DNA of 64,000 nucleotides from Blastococcus saxobsidens (GTDB lineage Bacteria > Actinomycetota > Actinomycetes > Mycobacteriales > Geodermatophilaceae): contig NZ_JAAGWG010000001.1 in the NCBI RefSeq assembly GCF_010682065.1, positions 164,216 through 228,215 of the forward strand. The letters run 5' to 3'. Made by a program: the position numbers and the translations under genes. Below, in pieces: positions 61,687 to 64,000 of the stretch. Below the pieces are notes generated by a model, which did not search any database, was not told the origin of the DNA, and saw only the letters and a list, made by a program, of their open reading frames with translations. The first letter of the stretch is position 1; the number at the start of each line of letters is the position of its first letter.

Positions 61687-61722
61687 CTCCACCTCTGCTC
61701 ACTCCCGGGAGCAGAGGTGGAG
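61687..61722. repeat. 36-nt hairpin repeat, copy 2
   Basis: Perfect 14-bp arms, CTCCACCTCTGCTC (61687-61700) and GAGCAGAGGTGGAG (61709-61722), enclose an 8-nt loop. It differs from the element at 22099-22134 at two positions per arm, each compensated on the other arm. It lies in the 224-nt gap between the XRE and phospholipase D genes, which otherwise shows nothing. Confidence 0.75.
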
Positions 61723-61843
61723 TGCGCTGGGGAACGGTCGTGCCGATGCGACCGCCACCGACCGCCACTCTCGGCGACACGGAGCGCAACCGGCACCGGT
61801 CAGCCGGCGCGGGGCGCGATGACGGCGACGGGCGCAGCGGTCA

Positions 61844-63439
61844 TCAGAAGGCCTTGGCCAGGCGCAGGCGCAGCGGGCGGCCGTCGGGGTCCACCAGCAG
61901 CCGGTAGACCGGCGTGGCCCACAGCCGGGTCAGCCAGGAGAGCTTCTCCGGCCGGTGCGGCCGGAGCCGCCCCGGTGGGCGGGGGCCGCGCCGGCCGTCG
62001 TCGTGCCACTCGTCCAGCGCCGCCGCGCGCGCCTCCAGGGTGGCCACGAAGCGCTCGGGATCGAGCAGCAGCTCGTCAGCGCTCCCGTCCTGCGGCAGGT
62101 CCAGGTGCTCGCGCGCCAGTTCCAGGCGCAGGTCACGGGCGAAGGTGCGCGCGCAGTCCCCGGTGCCGGCGGGGTCACGCGGCTCGCGGGGGTCGTGGGT
62201 GGTGTCGAGGACGGCGGTGGACAGCTCGCTGTCGTGGGTCCACGAACGGCGGTTGAAGTTGTCGCTGCCGATGCTGGCCCAGACGTCGTCCACCACGCAG
62301 ACCTTCGAGTGCACGTAGACCGGCGTCCCCGCGCGGTTCTCCACGTCGAAGACGTGCACCCGGTCCTCGCCGCCGGCCCGGACGCAGAGGTCGATCGCCT
62401 GGCGGCGGCCGACGTACTGGGGCGTCGCGTTGAACGCCCCCTCCTGGTCGGGGATGCGCGGCACGACGACGACCAGGTGCAGCTCCGGGTTGTCGGTCAG
62501 TGCGTCGGCGAACAGCTGGGCGACCTCCGAGGACCACAGGTACTGGTCCTCGAGGTAGATCAGCCGCCGGGCCTTCTTGACCGCCTTGCTGTACCCGCGG
62601 GCGATGGAGCGCTCGCCCTCCGGGGCGAAGTCGTAGCGCGGGCGGATCTTGGGGTAGGTCCGCAGGGTCTGCACCAGGTGCGGCCCGCACGGCGGTGGCG
62701 GCGGGAGCTCCGGCGGCAACGGCGGCGGGTCGAGCCGGGCCCGGCGGAACCGGTCGACGACGTAGGCCACCGGGTTGCCCTGAACGGGGCTCGTCGGGTC
62801 GTCCCACCGCTCCCGGAACGCCATGTCCAGGACGGCGACGGCCGGCCCACGGATCTCGGCCTGGACGTCGTGCCACGGGGGCGTCGGCCCGTACGGCGAC
62901 GCCATGTCCACCGCCTGCTGGTCGCCGCCGTGCTCGGCGTCGTCGCGACGGCTGTGGCACAGGTCGATGCCACCGGCGAACGCGACGTCGCGCGAGGGCT
63001 CGTCCGGGCAGCGGATGACGACGATCTTCTGGTGGTGGCTGCCCACCCGGCGCACCCGCTGGTCCAGGACCACCCGGCCTCCGTCCTCCTCGATCTCCCG
63101 GTCCAGCGCCCGGTTCTGCTCCTTGCTGTAGGACAGCCAGTCGGTGTGCGAGCGCCACACCAGGCCGCGCACGTCCACCCCGCGCCGGGCGGCTGCGCTG
63201 AACAGCTCGTCGACGGTCGGCCCGTCCGGGCGCAGCAGCTGGTCGGGATCGCCGCGCCAGTCGGTGAACCACACGCGGTCGCCGGGGCCCAGCCGCTCCA
63301 CCTCCTCGACCAGCCGGTCGAAGTAGGCGACCCCGTGGACCAGCGGCCGGACGACGTTGGCCCCGGTCCAGGCCGGAAGGGGGGTGCCGGGGTTCCCCCG
63401 CTCCTCTGCGGTCAGCAGCCAGTCCGACGGATCATCCAC
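61844..63439 (-). CDS. phospholipase D-like protein
   Basis: A 531-residue protein with two HKD regions. The first, RRVGSHHQKIVVIRCPDEPS, keeps His and Lys but has no Asp at the usual place. The second, YVHSKVCVVDDVWASIGSDNFNRRSW, is complete. Each is followed by the expected GG/S motif (AFAGGIDLCH, GSDNFNRR). The gene has no signal peptide, so the enzyme is probably cytoplasmic or membrane-associated; it may be a phosphatidyltransferase or phosphodiesterase of unknown substrate. ATG 63439 is the only start near the conserved region. Confidence 0.87.
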   Translation of the reverse strand: MDDPSDWLLTAEERGNPGTPLPAWTGANVVRPLVHGVAYFDRLVEEVERLGPGDRVWFTDWRGDPDQLLRPDGPTVDELFSAAARRGVDVRGLVWRSHTDWLSYSKEQNRALDREIEEDGGRVVLDQRVRRVGSHHQKIVVIRCPDEPSRDVAFAGGIDLCHSRRDDAEHGGDQQAVDMASPYGPTPPWHDVQAEIRGPAVAVLDMAFRERWDDPTSPVQGNPVAYVVDRFRRARLDPPPLPPELPPPPPCGPHLVQTLRTYPKIRPRYDFAPEGERSIARGYSKAVKKARRLIYLEDQYLWSSEVAQLFADALTDNPELHLVVVVPRIPDQEGAFNATPQYVGRRQAIDLCVRAGGEDRVHVFDVENRAGTPVYVHSKVCVVDDVWASIGSDNFNRRSWTHDSELSTAVLDTTHDPREPRDPAGTGDCARTFARDLRLELAREHLDLPQDGSADELLLDPERFVATLEARAAALDEWHDDGRRGPRPPGRLRPHRPEKLSWLTRLWATPVYRLLVDPDGRPLRLRLAKAF

Positions 63440-63500
63440 CTGGTGATCTCATCCTGCGGGAACGCGCGGACGCAACCACCGGCTCCGCGCGCAACCTCGG

Positions 63501-63506
63501 TAGCCT
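63501..63506 (+). promoter_or_regulatory. -10 box of lysC
   Basis: TAGCCT ends 8 nt before the lysC GTG, so the message is probably leaderless. The same hexamer precedes tyrA. Confidence 0.45.
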
Positions 63507-63514
63507 TCTGACCC

Positions 63515-64000
63515 GTGGCCCTCGTCGTCCAGAAGTACGGCGGTTCCTCCGTCGCCTCGCCCACGCACATGAAGCGCGTTGCGGAACGGATCGTCGCCGC
63601 CAAGAAGAACGGCGACGACGTCGTCGTCGTGGTCTCCGCCATGGGTGACACCACCGACGAACTGCTCGACCAGGCCAGCCAGATCACCGACGACCCGCCC
63701 GGTCGAGAGCTGGACATGCTGCTCACCGCCGGTGAGCGGATCTCCATGGCGCTGCTGGCCATCGCCATCTCCACCCACGGCTACGAGGCCCGCTCGTTCA
63801 CCGGGTCCCAGGCCGGCGTCATCACCACCGGCAGCCACGGCAAGGCCCGGATCATCGACGTCACGCCGGGCCGGCTGCGCTCCGCGCTGGACGAGGGCTC
63901 GGTGGTCATCGTCGCCGGCTTCCAGGGCGTCAGCCAGGACACGAAGGACATCACCACGCTGGGCCGCGGCGGTTCCGACACCACCGCCGTCGCGGTCGCC
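63515..64000 (+). CDS. lysC: aspartate kinase (3' partial)
   Basis: The first 162 residues of aspartokinase, cut by the window edge. The start [50 protein letters not shown] holds the catalytic KYGGSS motif and the [11 protein letters not shown] loop. [16 protein letters not shown] and [13 protein letters not shown] (ATP/aspartate site) follow. It phosphorylates aspartate for lysine, methionine and threonine synthesis. The regulatory ACT domains and the downstream asd lie beyond the window. Confidence 0.95.
   Translation, partial: MALVVQKYGGSSVASPTHMKRVAERIVAAKKNGDDVVVVVSAMGDTTDELLDQASQITDDPPGRELDMLLTAGERISMALLAIAISTHGYEARSFTGSQAGVITTGSHGKARIIDVTPGRLRSALDEGSVVIVAGFQGVSQDTKDITTLGRGGSDTTAVAVA

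Overview
The window comes from a very G+C-rich, high-GC Gram-positive bacterium. Third codon positions are almost all G or C, and GTG starts and 4-nt stop/start overlaps are common. Markers of this group are a PucR regulator, a DUF2630 protein, a TadA-associated protein, a SigE-family sigma factor, Mrp antiporter genes and an ffs-dnaX-ybaB-recR neighbourhood. The style resembles Geodermatophilaceae (Blastococcus, Geodermatophilus, Modestobacter), but that placement is inference. No CRISPR array, transposase, integrase or prophage gene was seen.

Region by region. 1-1614: the 3' part of a secreted membrane-anchored protein and a MarR regulator. 1685-9418: seven translationally coupled genes that encode a nearly complete ADP-heptose pathway (GmhA, bifunctional HldE, and a GmhB phosphatase domain fused to a GT2 glycosyltransferase), with two GT9 heptosyltransferase-like and two GT4 enzymes. 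9461-12220 (minus): a substrate-binding/VWA protein and a UDP-glucuronate decarboxylase-like enzyme. 12410-17584 (minus): a branched-chain amino acid ABC operon (livG-F-H-M-K) divergent from a PucR regulator. 19013-22617: DUF2630, prephenate dehydrogenase, then O-methyltransferase, TadA-associated protein, HAD hydrolase and tadA. 22628-25161: two tRNA-Ser genes around a Ser/Thr kinase. 25178-31311: EamA transporter, SRP RNA (ffs), a sigma/anti-sigma-like pair, dnaX, ybaB and recR. 31398-34216: metNIQ methionine transporter preceded by a 22-residue leader peptide and a hairpin. 34505-40490: a Dpp/Opp-type peptide ABC transporter. 40525-48414: Rieske protein, TPM-domain protein, VOC protein, small secreted protein, two pirins, an ArsR-like regulator and an MFS transporter. 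48521-52326: a clostripain-family lipoprotein with a 3' frameshift and an ABC-F ATPase. 52522-59029: a full mrp Na+/H+ antiporter operon with an A/B fusion. 59055-60948 (minus): leuA with a leucine-rich leader peptide and attenuator. 60957-63439 (minus): an XRE regulator and a phospholipase D-like protein. 63515-64000: the start of lysC.

The most interesting material is of three kinds. First, the ADP-heptose cluster in an organism with no sign of LPS. Second, three families of short palindromic repeats, each present twice: a 46-nt double palindrome around one GT9 gene, a 36-nt hairpin whose two copies differ by compensatory changes, and a post-stop-codon hairpin. Third, RNA-level control: peptide-coding leaders before metNIQ and leuA, and several genes whose TAnnnT -10 boxes lie 6-8 nt before the start codon, which suggests leaderless transcripts.
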